Shown here: one piece after another, positions 18,658-30,163 of the stretch
How the letters are laid out: every line of letters begins with the position of its first letter
Position numbering within the stretch: position 1 is the stretch's first letter
Assembly (NCBI RefSeq): GCF_014076845.1
Contig: NZ_JACGUT010000082.1
Coordinates: 1 to 64,000, forward strand
Direction of reading: 5' to 3'
Length of the DNA: 64,000 nt
Origin: Colwellia sp. MB3u-41
GTDB taxonomy: Bacteria > Pseudomonadota > Gammaproteobacteria > Enterobacterales > Alteromonadaceae
Notes under the pieces: model-generated
Told to the model about the DNA's origin: nothing
Databases searched by the model: none
What the model saw: only the letters and a program-made list of their open reading frames with translations
Translations under genes and position numbers: made by a program

Positions 18658-19259
18658 TGAAGTCTATTTTAATTACCGGTGGTGCGGGTGACTGGGCACA
18701 AAGCTTTTATCAGCAATTCAAAAATGAATATAATATTTCTACGCCAAGTAGAAGTGAAATGGATATAAGTAACGAATTAAGCATCAATAATTATTTCCAA
18801 AAAAACTCATTTGACATTGTTATAAATAATGCTGGCACAATCCATCCGAAGAGAATTTTAGAAAGCGATACTCATCTTTGGATTAATGATATACAAGTCA
18901 ATTTAATTGGCACTTATCTCACCGCTAAAGCAGCATTAACCAAAAACTCTGACACTGTGATCATTAATATTTCATCAACCGCTGCATTTAATGCTTACCC
19001 TGATTGGTCATCTTATTGTGCTTCAAAAGCAGGTGTTGTCACCCTTTCTAAATGTTTAGCAAAAGATGGCTTTAATTCATATTGTTTGTGCCCGGGAGCA
19101 ATAATGACAAAATTCAGAGATAAATTTGATTTACCAAACGACAATGTTTTAGCATGCGAAGATCTTTCAAAGCATGTGATTGATATAATGAATGAAAAAT
19201 ACACATCAGGTGATATTTTGTTTGTGCGTAAAGGTGAATTTATCTTAAATCCCAGCTAG
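18657..19259 (+). CDS. Short-chain dehydrogenase/reductase of the surface-polymer cassette
   Basis: A 200-residue NAD(P)-dependent oxidoreductase, shorter than the classical 250-residue SDR. The cofactor loop is GGAGDWAQ (about 7-14), an atypical form of TGxxxGxG. NNAGT (about 57-61) and the catalytic Ser with Tyr-x-x-x-Lys (SSTAAF, YCASK near 118-122) are intact. It is coupled to the upstream cytidylyltransferase by a one-base overlap and is 11 nt before a CDP-glycerol transferase gene. It probably makes or modifies the polyol (or its keto/aldehyde precursor) before CDP activation; that substrate assignment is inference from position only. Confidence 0.82.
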   Translation: MKSILITGGAGDWAQSFYQQFKNEYNISTPSRSEMDISNELSINNYFQKNSFDIVINNAGTIHPKRILESDTHLWINDIQVNLIGTYLTAKAALTKNSDTVIINISSTAAFNAYPDWSSYCASKAGVVTLSKCLAKDGFNSYCLCPGAIMTKFRDKFDLPNDNVLACEDLSKHVIDIMNEKYTSGDILFVRKGEFILNPS

Positions 19260-19270
19260 ATTATTAGTTT

Positions 19271-20308
19271 ATGTCTATGAAAAAAAATAAGTACTTATTC
19301 TATATTTCACAAAATTACTCCTTTGAAATCTTGCGGCCTTTGCAGCAAGAAATTATAAAGCAAGGGAGTATAGTCGCTTGGTTTGTAGCTGGTGACGAGG
19401 TTGAATTAAATAACTTTCATGCCGAAGAAGTTGTCCTTAACACTGTTGATGATGTTATAAAATTTGACCCTGTTGCCTCTTTTATTCCAGGAAATGTGAT
19501 ACCAAGGTTTATTCCAGGAATTAAAGTACAAGTATTCCATGGTTTAGAATGGAAGAAAAAAGGCCATTTCGTTATTAGAGATTGTTTTGATCTTTATTGC
19601 ACTCATGGTATAGCTACAACAGTTCGATTTCAGGAGTTAGCAAAAAAACACCAGTTTTTTGATGTAAAGGAAACGGGTTGGCCTAAATTAGATAATTTAT
19701 TCAATACCCCTAAAGAACAATATTTCAACGACAAAAAGCCAACGATCCTTTTTGCTCCTACTTTTTCACCTTCTTTAACGTCTGCACCTTATTTGTTTGA
19801 GCAGATCACGGCTTTAGTGAATGAGAACAAATATAATTGGCTTGTAAAGTTTCATCCTAAAATGGATAAAAAATGGATTACGCTTTATTCACAATTTACA
19901 TCAGACAACTTAAAAATAATAGAGTCTGCAAATATAAATAGCTTACTGCAGTCTGCTGATATCATGGTATCAGACACTTCATCTGTTATTGGTGAGTTTG
20001 CTCTATTAGGCAAACCCGTAATATCGTTAAATAATAGTCAACCCGGCAACTATTTAATTAACATTACTGAAGCAGAAGAATTGCCAAAGGCACTGCAAAT
20101 TGCATTATCTCCTCCTAAAGTACTTTTAACGGCTATAAATAAATATGCAGCAGAGTTACACCCTTATTGTGATGGTAAGTCATCATTACGCATATTAGAG
20201 GCTGTTGAAGATATACAGTCAAACGGTAAGCAATCACAAAAACCATTACCACTAAATATTATAAGAAATTTAAAACAGCGAAAAAAGCTAAATTACTGGA
20301 AATTGTAA
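19271..20308 (+). CDS. CDP-glycerol glycerophosphotransferase family protein (copy 2)
   Basis: A 345-residue paralog of the gene at 15452. Matching landmarks are FHGLEWKKKG, WLVKFHPKMD and MVSDTSSVIGEF, with the same YLFYISQNY start and KKLNYW end. By eye the two proteins align over their whole length at roughly half of positions. It closes the Wzi-cytidylyltransferase-SDR operon. Two transferases suggest separate priming and extension, or decoration of two acceptors, as in TagB/TagF pairs; that division is inferred. The ATG at 19271 or the one at 19277 could be used. Confidence 0.82.
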   Translation: MSMKKNKYLFYISQNYSFEILRPLQQEIIKQGSIVAWFVAGDEVELNNFHAEEVVLNTVDDVIKFDPVASFIPGNVIPRFIPGIKVQVFHGLEWKKKGHFVIRDCFDLYCTHGIATTVRFQELAKKHQFFDVKETGWPKLDNLFNTPKEQYFNDKKPTILFAPTFSPSLTSAPYLFEQITALVNENKYNWLVKFHPKMDKKWITLYSQFTSDNLKIIESANINSLLQSADIMVSDTSSVIGEFALLGKPVISLNNSQPGNYLINITEAEELPKALQIALSPPKVLLTAINKYAAELHPYCDGKSSLRILEAVEDIQSNGKQSQKPLPLNIIRNLKQRKKLNYWKL

Positions 20309-20311
20309 ACG

Positions 20312-20327
20312 CCTTATATTAATTATG
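20312..20327 (+). repeat. 16-bp direct repeat, left copy
   Basis: CCTTATATTAATTATG, four bases past the stop codon of the second glycerophosphotransferase gene. The identical sequence recurs at 21829, on the far side of the lectin gene. Confidence 0.75.
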
Positions 20328-20622
20328 GTATTACTAAAATAATTTTTATTTTTTTAATTAAGCGACAAGATATTTACAAAGATATGATATCTTACATAGA
20401 CAATAGATTTATCAAATACTTATCGATAAAAGTTGAGGCATGAACTTTGAAAAATCATGTGCAGATATTAAATTTTAACAAACATTCAAATTTGGTTATG
20501 TAAACGATGTTATAATATGGTGCTAGTGAATAGAGATTTACTATCTCAATTTTTATTTATTAGCTGATATTTTTTTATTCTTTTAAAAAAATAGGTTAAT
20601 AAACTAAAAATTTCTATATACA

Positions 20623-20650
20623 GTAAACCCCACTTATTCGCGGGGTTTAC
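20623..20650 (-). terminator. Hairpin downstream of the lectin gene
   Basis: GTAAACCCC pairs perfectly with GGGGTTTAC around a 10-nt loop, 22 nt past the lectin stop. The U-tract is weak on both strands, but stem strength and position favour a terminator, possibly bidirectional. Confidence 0.65.
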
Positions 20651-20672
20651 TTAAAGTATAAAATTCTTTAAA

Positions 20673-21215
20673 TTAGTTATATTCTATATCTGTCACAGTC
20701 CAAAATTGATCTTCGTAGCCTTCACATGTCCATAATTGTACATTTGCACCTGCTCCCGCTGATGTACCTCCAACATCTAAACACCTATTCTTTGCACCGT
20801 TAAGAACATTTCCTGCATTTCCAGGCCAAGCTTCCAATTTCCAAGTTTGATCTTCACTACGATAGCTAGGTGGTTCACAGGTATAGATTATGACACTATC
20901 ATCTTTACTACCTGTATGGCCTTTTGCATCTAGACACAAATTTGACTTTACATTTCTTATATTGTAATAACCTAGTCTTGCTTGTGATAAAGATACCGGC
21001 TGGCCAAATTCATTAGCAAAGTACCATCTTTGATCGTCGTAACCATCACAGTGATATAACTGTACACTGGTTCTTTTTTGGGCAGAATAACCTTTTGCAT
21101 CTAAACACATACCTTTTTGAGCATTTGTTAGCGTAAAAGTTTCTGCTGCGGATACAATGTTTGACAATGATAAACAGCTGAATATTACAACCATTTGTAT
21201 TACTTTTTTTAACAT
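20673..21215 (-). CDS. Secreted ricin-type beta-trefoil lectin
   Basis: A 180-residue protein with a signal peptide (about 1-23, VSAAETF) and a single beta-trefoil ricin domain filling the rest. Three internal repeats each have a CLDAKG- or CLDVGG-type strand and a Q-x-W-like motif (DDQRWYF, EDQTWKL, EDQFWTV). Cysteine pairs in each repeat suggest disulfides, so the protein is exported. Family members bind galactose- or xylose-containing glycans; usually the domain is attached to an enzyme, but here it stands alone. It lies between the surface-polymer cassette and the leu operon, framed by 16-bp direct repeats. Its ligand is unknown. Confidence 0.86.
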   Translation of the reverse strand: MLKKVIQMVVIFSCLSLSNIVSAAETFTLTNAQKGMCLDAKGYSAQKRTSVQLYHCDGYDDQRWYFANEFGQPVSLSQARLGYYNIRNVKSNLCLDAKGHTGSKDDSVIIYTCEPPSYRSEDQTWKLEAWPGNAGNVLNGAKNRCLDVGGTSAGAGANVQLWTCEGYEDQFWTVTDIEYN

Positions 21216-21878
21216 ATTCCATTATTCCTTGTTAATATATGCCTACATCTTATAGACATTCAAATTCACGCATAAATTACCAGAATGTTACCGGCCTGTA
21301 AATAGAAGGTTAATAGGTAATAATCCAAAGTTTATTACAACTGCAAACTTTACAGAAATCCTGTTCAGAACACCTTAATGCTCGACTTTAAGCACTACTT
21401 TTGAAACTTTCTGATTCAGTAACTTAATTTCACCTTGAACTATTAAAAAACAAAAACATACCTACATCCTCATTTTGACACGAGTGTTTACTTTATTGAG
21501 ATCAAAACGAAGAGGTATTGAAAATTTAAATTAGATATACCTAAACAGATGCGATTGCTAGGGTTAACCTTTGCATAAAAAGAAATTAGATATAGCACGC
21601 CTTGCCATCATTGATATCGACGCTAGATGAGTAAAAATGTCAAAGAGTTACCACAAGTAATAGTAAAAAAAACTAGGTTTTCTCTTACTACGATATATCG
21701 GATAAGATAAAATCAATGCATACAGTGAATGGCTAAGTTCAAACAACACATAATTAGTGACAAAGCACCTTATAAAATCAAAAGAATGGTCGATGATTTA
21801 ACTCTATTCAGATAGGCTCCCTTAACCACCTTATATTAATTATGTTCACCATTATTCTTTTTAAATATTAATAATTAA
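21216..21878. other. Non-coding region between the lectin gene and the leu promoter
   Basis: About 660 bp of AT-rich sequence with no supported gene. A 29-codon ATG frame from 21729 (MAKFKQHI...) lacks a ribosome-binding site and recognisable similarity. Several short frames look like decayed coding sequence, but I could not assign them. The right 16-bp direct repeat lies at 21829. Confidence 0.5.
21829..21844 (+). repeat. 16-bp direct repeat, right copy
   Basis: CCTTATATTAATTATG again, 35 bp upstream of the leu -35 box. It matches the copy at 20312 exactly, so the two enclose about 1.5 kb with the lectin gene. Confidence 0.75.
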
Positions 21879-21908
21879 TTGACAATATTTGAGTAAATAC
21901 GCTATTAA
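21879..21908 (+). promoter_or_regulatory. Sigma-70 promoter of the leucine operon
   Basis: A perfect -35 TTGACA (21879-21884) is followed, after an 18-bp spacer, by TATTAA (21903-21908). Transcription would begin near 21915, about 45 nt before the leader peptide start. Confidence 0.65.
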
Positions 21909-21959
21909 TAGATGACTGTTTGCTCTTTCGAGCTAAACCAACCAAATAAGATTAATATA

Positions 21960-22031
21960 ATGACAATAATTTTTAACATCACAAATGCTATTCGCATTAA
22001 CCTCCTCCTCGCATTAACGGTGCGCGGATAG
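21960..22031 (+). CDS. leuL: leu operon leader peptide
   Basis: A 23-residue frame, MTIIFNITNAIRINLLLALTVRG when read in full, with four leucine codons among five (CTC CTC CTC GCA TTA) near its end. It precedes a strong attenuator hairpin and leuA. When leucyl-tRNA is scarce the ribosome should stall at the CTC run and allow the antiterminator to form. The ribosome-binding site is weak, as is common for leader peptides. Confidence 0.85.
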   Translation: MTIIFNITNAIRINLLLALTVRG

Positions 22032-22095
22032 GTTTTTTATTGTTGTAAATTAAAGATAAACATTAAAACCCGCGCACATTACCGCGGGTTTTTTT
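22020..22095 (+). promoter_or_regulatory. leu attenuator: antiterminator and terminator hairpins
   Basis: The terminator stem AAACCCGCG (22066-22074) pairs with CGCGGGTTT (22083-22091) and is followed by T residues to 22095. GTGCGCGG (22020-22027), at the end of the leader peptide, is perfectly complementary to CCGCGCAC (22070-22077). That 8-bp pairing would occupy the left terminator arm and is mutually exclusive with termination. This is a classical amino-acid attenuator layout. Confidence 0.85.
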
Positions 22096-22155
22096 ATGCC
22101 TGTATTTGAGGTAAGAAGCGAATTTTCAGTACAAACAAATATTAAGGAATAAAAC

Positions 22156-24893
<2,738 letters not shown>

Positions 24894-24896
24894 CTG

Positions 24897-26333
24897 ATGA
24901 GTGTTGAAAATTCAGCCACCACATTATATGAAAAATTATGGCAACAGCATGTTGTTGAAGAAAAAGCCGGTGAAACACCGTTACTTTATGTTGACCGCCA
25001 TTTGATTCATGAGGTTACTTCACCACAAGCATTTGCTAATTTAAAGTTTCATAACCGCCCTGTTCGACATCCTGAGCGCACAATTGCCACCATGGACCAC
25101 AACATTTCTACCCGTTCTATAGAAATTGATGCCGCGGGTGAAGGCGCAGCAAACCAATTAAGAACCTTAGAGAAAAACTGTAAAGAGTTCGGTATTGAGT
25201 TATTTGGCATGGGTCATAAGAACCAAGGTATTGTGCATGTAATAGGGCCTGAGCTTGGCTTAACCTTACCGGGCACAACAATCGTTTGTGGTGATTCACA
25301 TACCGCAACACATGGCGCATTTGGTGCATTAGCCTTTGGCATTGGTACTTCAGAAGTTGAACATGTTTTTGCGACGCAAACCTTACGTCAAACTAAAGCT
25401 AAAACTATGAGAATTGAAGTTAATGGCCAAGTAGGCTCAGGCATTAGTGCGAAAGATATCATTTTAGCTATTATTGGCAAGACTGGCAGTGCTGGCGCTA
25501 CCGGTTATGTTGTTGAATATTGCGGTAGTGCTATCGAAGCGCTGAGCATGGAAGAGCGCATGACCGTTTGTAACATGAGCATTGAATTTGGCGCGAAAGC
25601 GGGCTTAATCGCTCCCGATAAAACCACCTTCGACTATTTAGAAGGTAAAGAATATGCGCCAAAAGGTGACGTATGGCTTGAAGCGCTAAGTGACTGGAAA
25701 AACTTTAAAACCGATAAAGGCGCTAAGTTTGACACAGTATTAACGCTAAAAGCCGAAGATATTAAAGCGCAAATAACCTGGGGAACCACACCGGGACAAG
25801 TCACCTCGGTTGACAGCGTAGTGCCATCGCCCGATGACTTTACCGAACAAGTAGAAAAAGACTCTTGCGCCGCCGCATTAAAGTATATGGGCTTAACTGC
25901 GGGGACTAAAATTACCGATATTACCATTAATAAAGTCTTTATAGGTTCATGCACTAATTCTCGTATTGAAGATTTACGTGCCGCAGCAAGCGTTGTTGCA
26001 ACATACCAAGCACAAGGAAAATCAGTATCGGTTAATGTTGACGCTATCGTTGTTCCGGGCTCTTATCGCGTAAAAGAACAAGCAGAAGCTGAAGGCTTAG
26101 ACAAAGTATTTAGTAACGCAGGTTTTGAATGGCGTCTACCTGGTTGCTCTATGTGCTTAGGTATGAACGATGACGTTCTTGAAGCAGGCGATCGCTGTGC
26201 CTCAACCAGCAACCGTAATTTTGAAGGGAGACAAGGCCGTGGCAGTCGAACACACTTAGTTAGCCCTGAGCTTGCCGCTGCATCTGCAATTACCGGTCAT
26301 TTTGTTGACTTGAATTCACAAGGAATATCATAA
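24897..26333 (+). CDS. leuC: 3-isopropylmalate dehydratase large subunit
   Basis: A 478-residue aconitase-family subunit that, with LeuD, isomerises 2- to 3-isopropylmalate. It carries a [4Fe-4S] cluster: the ligand cysteines are in FIGSCTNSR (first) and [12 protein letters not shown] (second and third). DMDHN-like MDHNIST and [14 protein letters not shown] are active-site motifs. Starts 3 nt after leuB and overlaps leuD by one base (TAATG), implying coupled translation. Length is close to E. coli LeuC (466). Confidence 0.96.
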   Translation: MSVENSATTLYEKLWQQHVVEEKAGETPLLYVDRHLIHEVTSPQAFANLKFHNRPVRHPERTIATMDHNISTRSIEIDAAGEGAANQLRTLEKNCKEFGIELFGMGHKNQGIVHVIGPELGLTLPGTTIVCGDSHTATHGAFGALAFGIGTSEVEHVFATQTLRQTKAKTMRIEVNGQVGSGISAKDIILAIIGKTGSAGATGYVVEYCGSAIEALSMEERMTVCNMSIEFGAKAGLIAPDKTTFDYLEGKEYAPKGDVWLEALSDWKNFKTDKGAKFDTVLTLKAEDIKAQITWGTTPGQVTSVDSVVPSPDDFTEQVEKDSCAAALKYMGLTAGTKITDITINKVFIGSCTNSRIEDLRAAASVVATYQAQGKSVSVNVDAIVVPGSYRVKEQAEAEGLDKVFSNAGFEWRLPGCSMCLGMNDDVLEAGDRCASTSNRNFEGRQGRGSRTHLVSPELAAASAITGHFVDLNSQGIS

Positions 26334-26929
26334 TGGAAAAATTTACATCACATACTGGCTTAGTTGTTCCGTTAGATGCAGCAAACGTAGATACCGATCA
26401 GATCATTCCAAAACAGTTTTTACAAAAAACAGAGCGGATAGGCTTTGCTCCACACTTATTTCACGACTGGCGTTATTTAGATGTGTCAGGTCACGAAAAA
26501 AACCCTGAATTCATTTTGAACAAGCCAAAATACCAAGGTGCTAGTATTTTACTTACCCGTGAAAACTTTGGCTGTGGCTCAAGTCGAGAGCATGCGCCAT
26601 GGGCATTAGAAGAGTATGGTTTCAAAGTTATTATATCACCGAGTTTTGCCGATATTTTTTATGGTAACTGTATCAATATTGGCTTACTACCCATAAAACT
26701 CAGCGATGAAGAAATTGAAACTTTGTTTAATAAAACAGCGAAAGAAAACATCGAATTAACGGTAGATTTAGTCAATAACAAAATTCACTGTGGTGAACTA
26801 CGTTTCACTTTTAGTTTAGATAAATTTCATCAATATTGCTTGGAGCAAGGCATAGACAGTGTTGGTTGGACATTAAATAAGCTAGAGAAGATAGAAGCTT
26901 TCGAAGCAAAAATGCCTGCATGGCAGTAA
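26333..26929 (+). CDS. leuD: 3-isopropylmalate dehydratase small subunit
   Basis: A 198-residue swivel-domain partner of LeuC (E. coli LeuD 201). The family motifs [11 protein letters not shown] (about 20-30) and [14 protein letters not shown] (about 79-92) are intact; the GSSREHA segment contacts the substrate. Its start overlaps the leuC stop. It is the last gene before the operon terminator. Confidence 0.96.
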   Translation: MEKFTSHTGLVVPLDAANVDTDQIIPKQFLQKTERIGFAPHLFHDWRYLDVSGHEKNPEFILNKPKYQGASILLTRENFGCGSSREHAPWALEEYGFKVIISPSFADIFYGNCINIGLLPIKLSDEEIETLFNKTAKENIELTVDLVNNKIHCGELRFTFSLDKFHQYCLEQGIDSVGWTLNKLEKIEAFEAKMPAWQ

Positions 26930-26951
26930 TCAAAGCTCAATAATCCTAAAG

Positions 26952-26995
26952 CTTCGTCAATAATTAACAAAAATTTATTGATGAAGTTTTCTTTT
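26952..26995 (+). terminator. Terminator of the leuABCD operon
   Basis: CTTCGTCAATAA pairs with TTATTGATGAAG (one wobble) and is followed by TTTTCTTTT, 22 nt past the leuD stop. Confidence 0.85.
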
Positions 26996-27094
26996 CTACT
27001 CTATCCAATTATAATATTTACTAAAACTTACCTAAAATGTTCACTATTAATAAGCTATTATCAACTATAGCTCTTCAACTAACCAACAACCAAT

Positions 27095-28327
27095 ATGTTA
27101 AAATCAACAACGAGTGAAACGACTCAAACCATTTCTATCGATCAACTCAACCCCGGCATGTATGTAAAATCGTTATCTGATAACAAAAATCTTAATATAA
27201 AATCTGAAGGTTATATTTCCTGTGCTGAGAGTATTACGCAATTACGTAAAGCAAACATTACCCATCTCGTTATTGTTCCCGAAAAACAAAAACAAACAGT
27301 TAATGTTGAAAAAGTTTTTGCCGAAATAAAAACTAAAGGTCCTATTTCTACAAAAACGAAATCATCTGAAAAAGTTGAGCGTTCGCTCGACAGTGAAATG
27401 AAAAAAGCGAGTAACCTTTATAAAAATGCAAAATTACTGCAAGAAAAAATTCTTTCGCAAATAAAACAAAAAAAGACAATCAAAGTATCAGAGGTTGAAG
27501 AAAGCACCAATGCAATGGTTGATTCTATTTTTCGTAACCAAGACGCACTCTCTTGTATGTCTCGTCTTCAAACGAAAGACTCTTACCTCATTGAACACTC
27601 GCTAAATGTTTCAATTTTGATGTCGGTATTTGCTAAGCATTTGGGCTTTGATAAACGCTTGATCCAAGAACTCGCCCTTGGCGCCTTTTTACACGATATA
27701 GGTAAAGTATTATTACCTAACGATATTTTAAATAAACGTAATCCTTTAACCGACAAAGAACAGAATATTATTCGCAGCCATGTTGCACTTGGCTTAAAAA
27801 TTCTAGAGAGCAGCCCCAGTATTTCTTATATGGCCATTAACATGATACGAGAGCATCATGAGCGCTTAGATGGTTCAGGTTATCCGAATAAACTTAAGGG
27901 AGATGAAATATCAAAATACGGTAGAATGATTGCTATTATCGACAGTTACGACGCTATGACTTCTGAACGACCTTATAAAAAAAGTATCCATCCCATTAAT
28001 GCCTTTAAAACACTCATTGCAGAAGCCCCAGAATACTACGATGAGGAATTAGTTGAAAATTTCATTCAATGTATGGGGGTTTATCCCGTAGGGACGTTAG
28101 TAAAACTTAACAGTGGTAAATTAGGGTTAATCAGTCGTCTAAATAAGCAAAAACCATTACACCCTTATGTACGCGTTTTTTATAATATACGGATGAAACA
28201 AGCGATCCCTATTCAAGAAATAAACTTAAGTGAGTCTAAATACAAAGATCAAATAGATTGTTGTATTCGCCCTGAAGAATTCAACCTTAATTTATTAGGT
28301 TTTTTCAAAACCGCATTTATTGATTAA
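27095..28327 (+). CDS. HD-GYP domain cyclic-di-GMP phosphodiesterase
   Basis: A 410-residue cytoplasmic signalling protein. The N-terminal DUF3391-type region (about 10-130) opens with ISIDQLNPGMYVKSL. The HD-GYP domain (about 150-330) has HSLNVS, the metal-binding LHDIGK, EHHERLDGSGYP (the GYP signature) and IIDSYDAMTSERPYKK. All metal ligands I would expect are present, so it should hydrolyse c-di-GMP. There are no transmembrane segments. It is monocistronic and convergent with the GspA-GspB gene. It could act on motility or polysaccharide output, both encoded nearby, but that link is inferred. Confidence 0.9.
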   Translation: MLKSTTSETTQTISIDQLNPGMYVKSLSDNKNLNIKSEGYISCAESITQLRKANITHLVIVPEKQKQTVNVEKVFAEIKTKGPISTKTKSSEKVERSLDSEMKKASNLYKNAKLLQEKILSQIKQKKTIKVSEVEESTNAMVDSIFRNQDALSCMSRLQTKDSYLIEHSLNVSILMSVFAKHLGFDKRLIQELALGAFLHDIGKVLLPNDILNKRNPLTDKEQNIIRSHVALGLKILESSPSISYMAINMIREHHERLDGSGYPNKLKGDEISKYGRMIAIIDSYDAMTSERPYKKSIHPINAFKTLIAEAPEYYDEELVENFIQCMGVYPVGTLVKLNSGKLGLISRLNKQKPLHPYVRVFYNIRMKQAIPIQEINLSESKYKDQIDCCIRPEEFNLNLLGFFKTAFID

Positions 28328-28390
28328 ACTTAGCTATTTACAAAATGTGTTTATAATATAATGCTAAATAATCTAAATTCTGACTAAACA

Positions 28391-28424
28391 TTAGCTTACC
28401 AACTTGATAGTGCAGGTAAGCTAA
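28391..28424. terminator. Hairpin between convergent HD-GYP and gspAB genes
   Basis: TTAGCTTACC pairs perfectly with GGTAAGCTAA over a 14-nt loop. The hairpin includes the stop codon of the minus-strand gspAB gene (28396). T tracts are weak, so termination efficiency is uncertain. Confidence 0.5.
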
Positions 28425-30018
28425 ACTGTTCACCTTTAAACGTTAAAATAACTTTCTGCGCATAAATATAGTTTAACACCAATTCATTTGAAATAGTGTC
28501 TCCTTCATAGCGATCTCTGCCATTGACTTTTACCCAGCTTTCTCCGTCACTGGTATAGATATGCTGTTCAAAGCTTAACGGAGGAAGGTCACTTTGCACC
28601 CAAGCAGGCATATTTGATAAGGTAGGAACATCGACCTCTGACTTTACTGTTATACTGCGCTTATTTTCAATTGTTAACTCCCGTTCAGTATCATCGATAG
28701 CACTTTTAAAACGTGCCAGTAGCGCGTCAGAAATGCCGTCAGCAGCATTAACCGAAAGCTTTTGCTTAACTTTTTCTGTTGGCTTATTTTCACTTAGCCT
28801 AGGTTCAACAAGTAAAGCACTAGTTGGTGTTTCTTTTATCCCTTTGCGCGTATTCGCGGTATTTACTGTGTCCGATGCCAATACGGTTTTTTTATCACCA
28901 TCATTTTTTATTGCAACCGCTATATTTTTTCCTGCGTTGGCAGCTAAAAATGGCTTTTCAACAATGTTAACTTTGTTTTTGTTTGTTAATTTTTTATTCT
29001 CGTTATCAACGGTAATTTTCACCGGGTTATTCGATACTGTATCGACGTGATTAATGGTTTTTTTAGAAATATTACTCGCGGTTTGATTACTGACATTATT
29101 ACCGTAAAGTTGCCCTAATAAGTAAGAGCTACTAATAATTAAGACCAAGATAACACTTGCTGCTAATGATTTTACTGCAAGATGTTGCCACCATTTTTTA
29201 GCTTCATATTCATCACCCAACGCTTCTTGGGCTGATTGTAAAACAATTTTTTTTGTGACTAAGGCATTATTACTGCAATAAGCATTGGTAAGTGATCGTT
29301 CACATAACAAATTAATGATGCGAGGGATCCCTTGTGAAATACGATGAATTTCTGCGACTGCAGCGCGTTCAAATAACATACGTTCACATTGTGCAACTGA
29401 CAAGCGATGTTGAATATATTGGCCAACTTCACTTTTAGTTAACGGTAACAAATGATAACGAGCGGTAATTCGTTGCGCTAATTGTCGTAAGTCGCGACGT
29501 TGTAATAGCTGTTTTAATTCAGGCTGACCAATCAAAATAACCTGCAGTAATTTTTTTGTATCTGTTTCTAAATTTGTTAACAAACGTAACTGTTCTAACA
29601 CTTCTGGGGCTAAGTGCTGTGCTTCATCAATAATCAGTAATGTATTTAGATTAGCTTGATGATTCTTATTTAATTTTTCATATATTTTATCGGTGAGTGT
29701 TTTTAACGTTGCTCCTGTTTTTCGATAGCGTATTTTTAGTTCGTCACAAACAGTGGCAAGTAACTCTTGGCTTGATAATGTTGGGTTAAGTATAAAAGCT
29801 GCTTGCGTATTTTCTGGCAATTGCTCCATTAAACGGCGACTGATCGTTGTTTTACCCGTGCCAACCTCGCCCGTTAATAACGCAAAACCTCCGGTTTCAC
29901 CCAAACCATAACTTAAATGTGCCAATGCTTCTTTGTGGCGTTCACTCATAAACAAAAAACGAGGATTAGGGGCGATTGAAAAAGGGCTTTCTTTTAAGCC
30001 AAAGTAACCTTTATACAT
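28396..30018 (-). CDS. GspA (ExeA)-type AAA+ ATPase fused to a GspB-type domain
   Basis: A 540-residue inner-membrane protein of the type II secretion accessory system that helps the secretin pass the cell wall. The N-terminal AAA+ ATPase (about 1-270) starts with MYKGYFGLKESPF. Its Walker A is TGEVGTGKTT (residues 49-58) and Walker B is LLIIDEAQ (about 127-134). One transmembrane helix spans about 284-305. A low-complexity Lys/Asn/Thr periplasmic linker follows. The last 70 residues (SDLPPLSFEQHIY, VKVNGRDRYEGD, VILTFKGEQFSLP) match the GspB C-terminal domain, normally a separate protein. ExeA instead ends in a peptidoglycan-binding domain, which I do not see. No gsp operon is nearby. Confidence 0.82.
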   Translation of the reverse strand: MYKGYFGLKESPFSIAPNPRFLFMSERHKEALAHLSYGLGETGGFALLTGEVGTGKTTISRRLMEQLPENTQAAFILNPTLSSQELLATVCDELKIRYRKTGATLKTLTDKIYEKLNKNHQANLNTLLIIDEAQHLAPEVLEQLRLLTNLETDTKKLLQVILIGQPELKQLLQRRDLRQLAQRITARYHLLPLTKSEVGQYIQHRLSVAQCERMLFERAAVAEIHRISQGIPRIINLLCERSLTNAYCSNNALVTKKIVLQSAQEALGDEYEAKKWWQHLAVKSLAASVILVLIISSSYLLGQLYGNNVSNQTASNISKKTINHVDTVSNNPVKITVDNENKKLTNKNKVNIVEKPFLAANAGKNIAVAIKNDGDKKTVLASDTVNTANTRKGIKETPTSALLVEPRLSENKPTEKVKQKLSVNAADGISDALLARFKSAIDDTERELTIENKRSITVKSEVDVPTLSNMPAWVQSDLPPLSFEQHIYTSDGESWVKVNGRDRYEGDTISNELVLNYIYAQKVILTFKGEQFSLPALSSW

Positions 30019-30163
30019 AATAGATTTAAGTCATTTTTAAATTGAGTAAACTGCCATAGAAACTACCTTGTAGTCTCTCATAAGTCAAAACTAGCAGGTA
30101 AATAATTTGTAAAAACATGCTAAGCTTTCTCGCAGATAAATAATACTTAATAAACAAAGAGTA

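Larger units (their letters stand above)
20309..20672. other. 364-bp AT-rich intergenic region
   Basis: This gap between convergent genes (transferase on plus, lectin on minus) contains the first 16-bp direct repeat at 20312 and a hairpin at 20623. A TATAAT at about 20510 has no well-spaced -35 partner. I see no open frame with a ribosome-binding site. Confidence 0.5.

Noticed and set aside
21729-21818. 29-codon frame MAKFKQHI... upstream of the leu promoter
   Set aside because: No ribosome-binding site and no similarity I recognise; may be decayed coding sequence.
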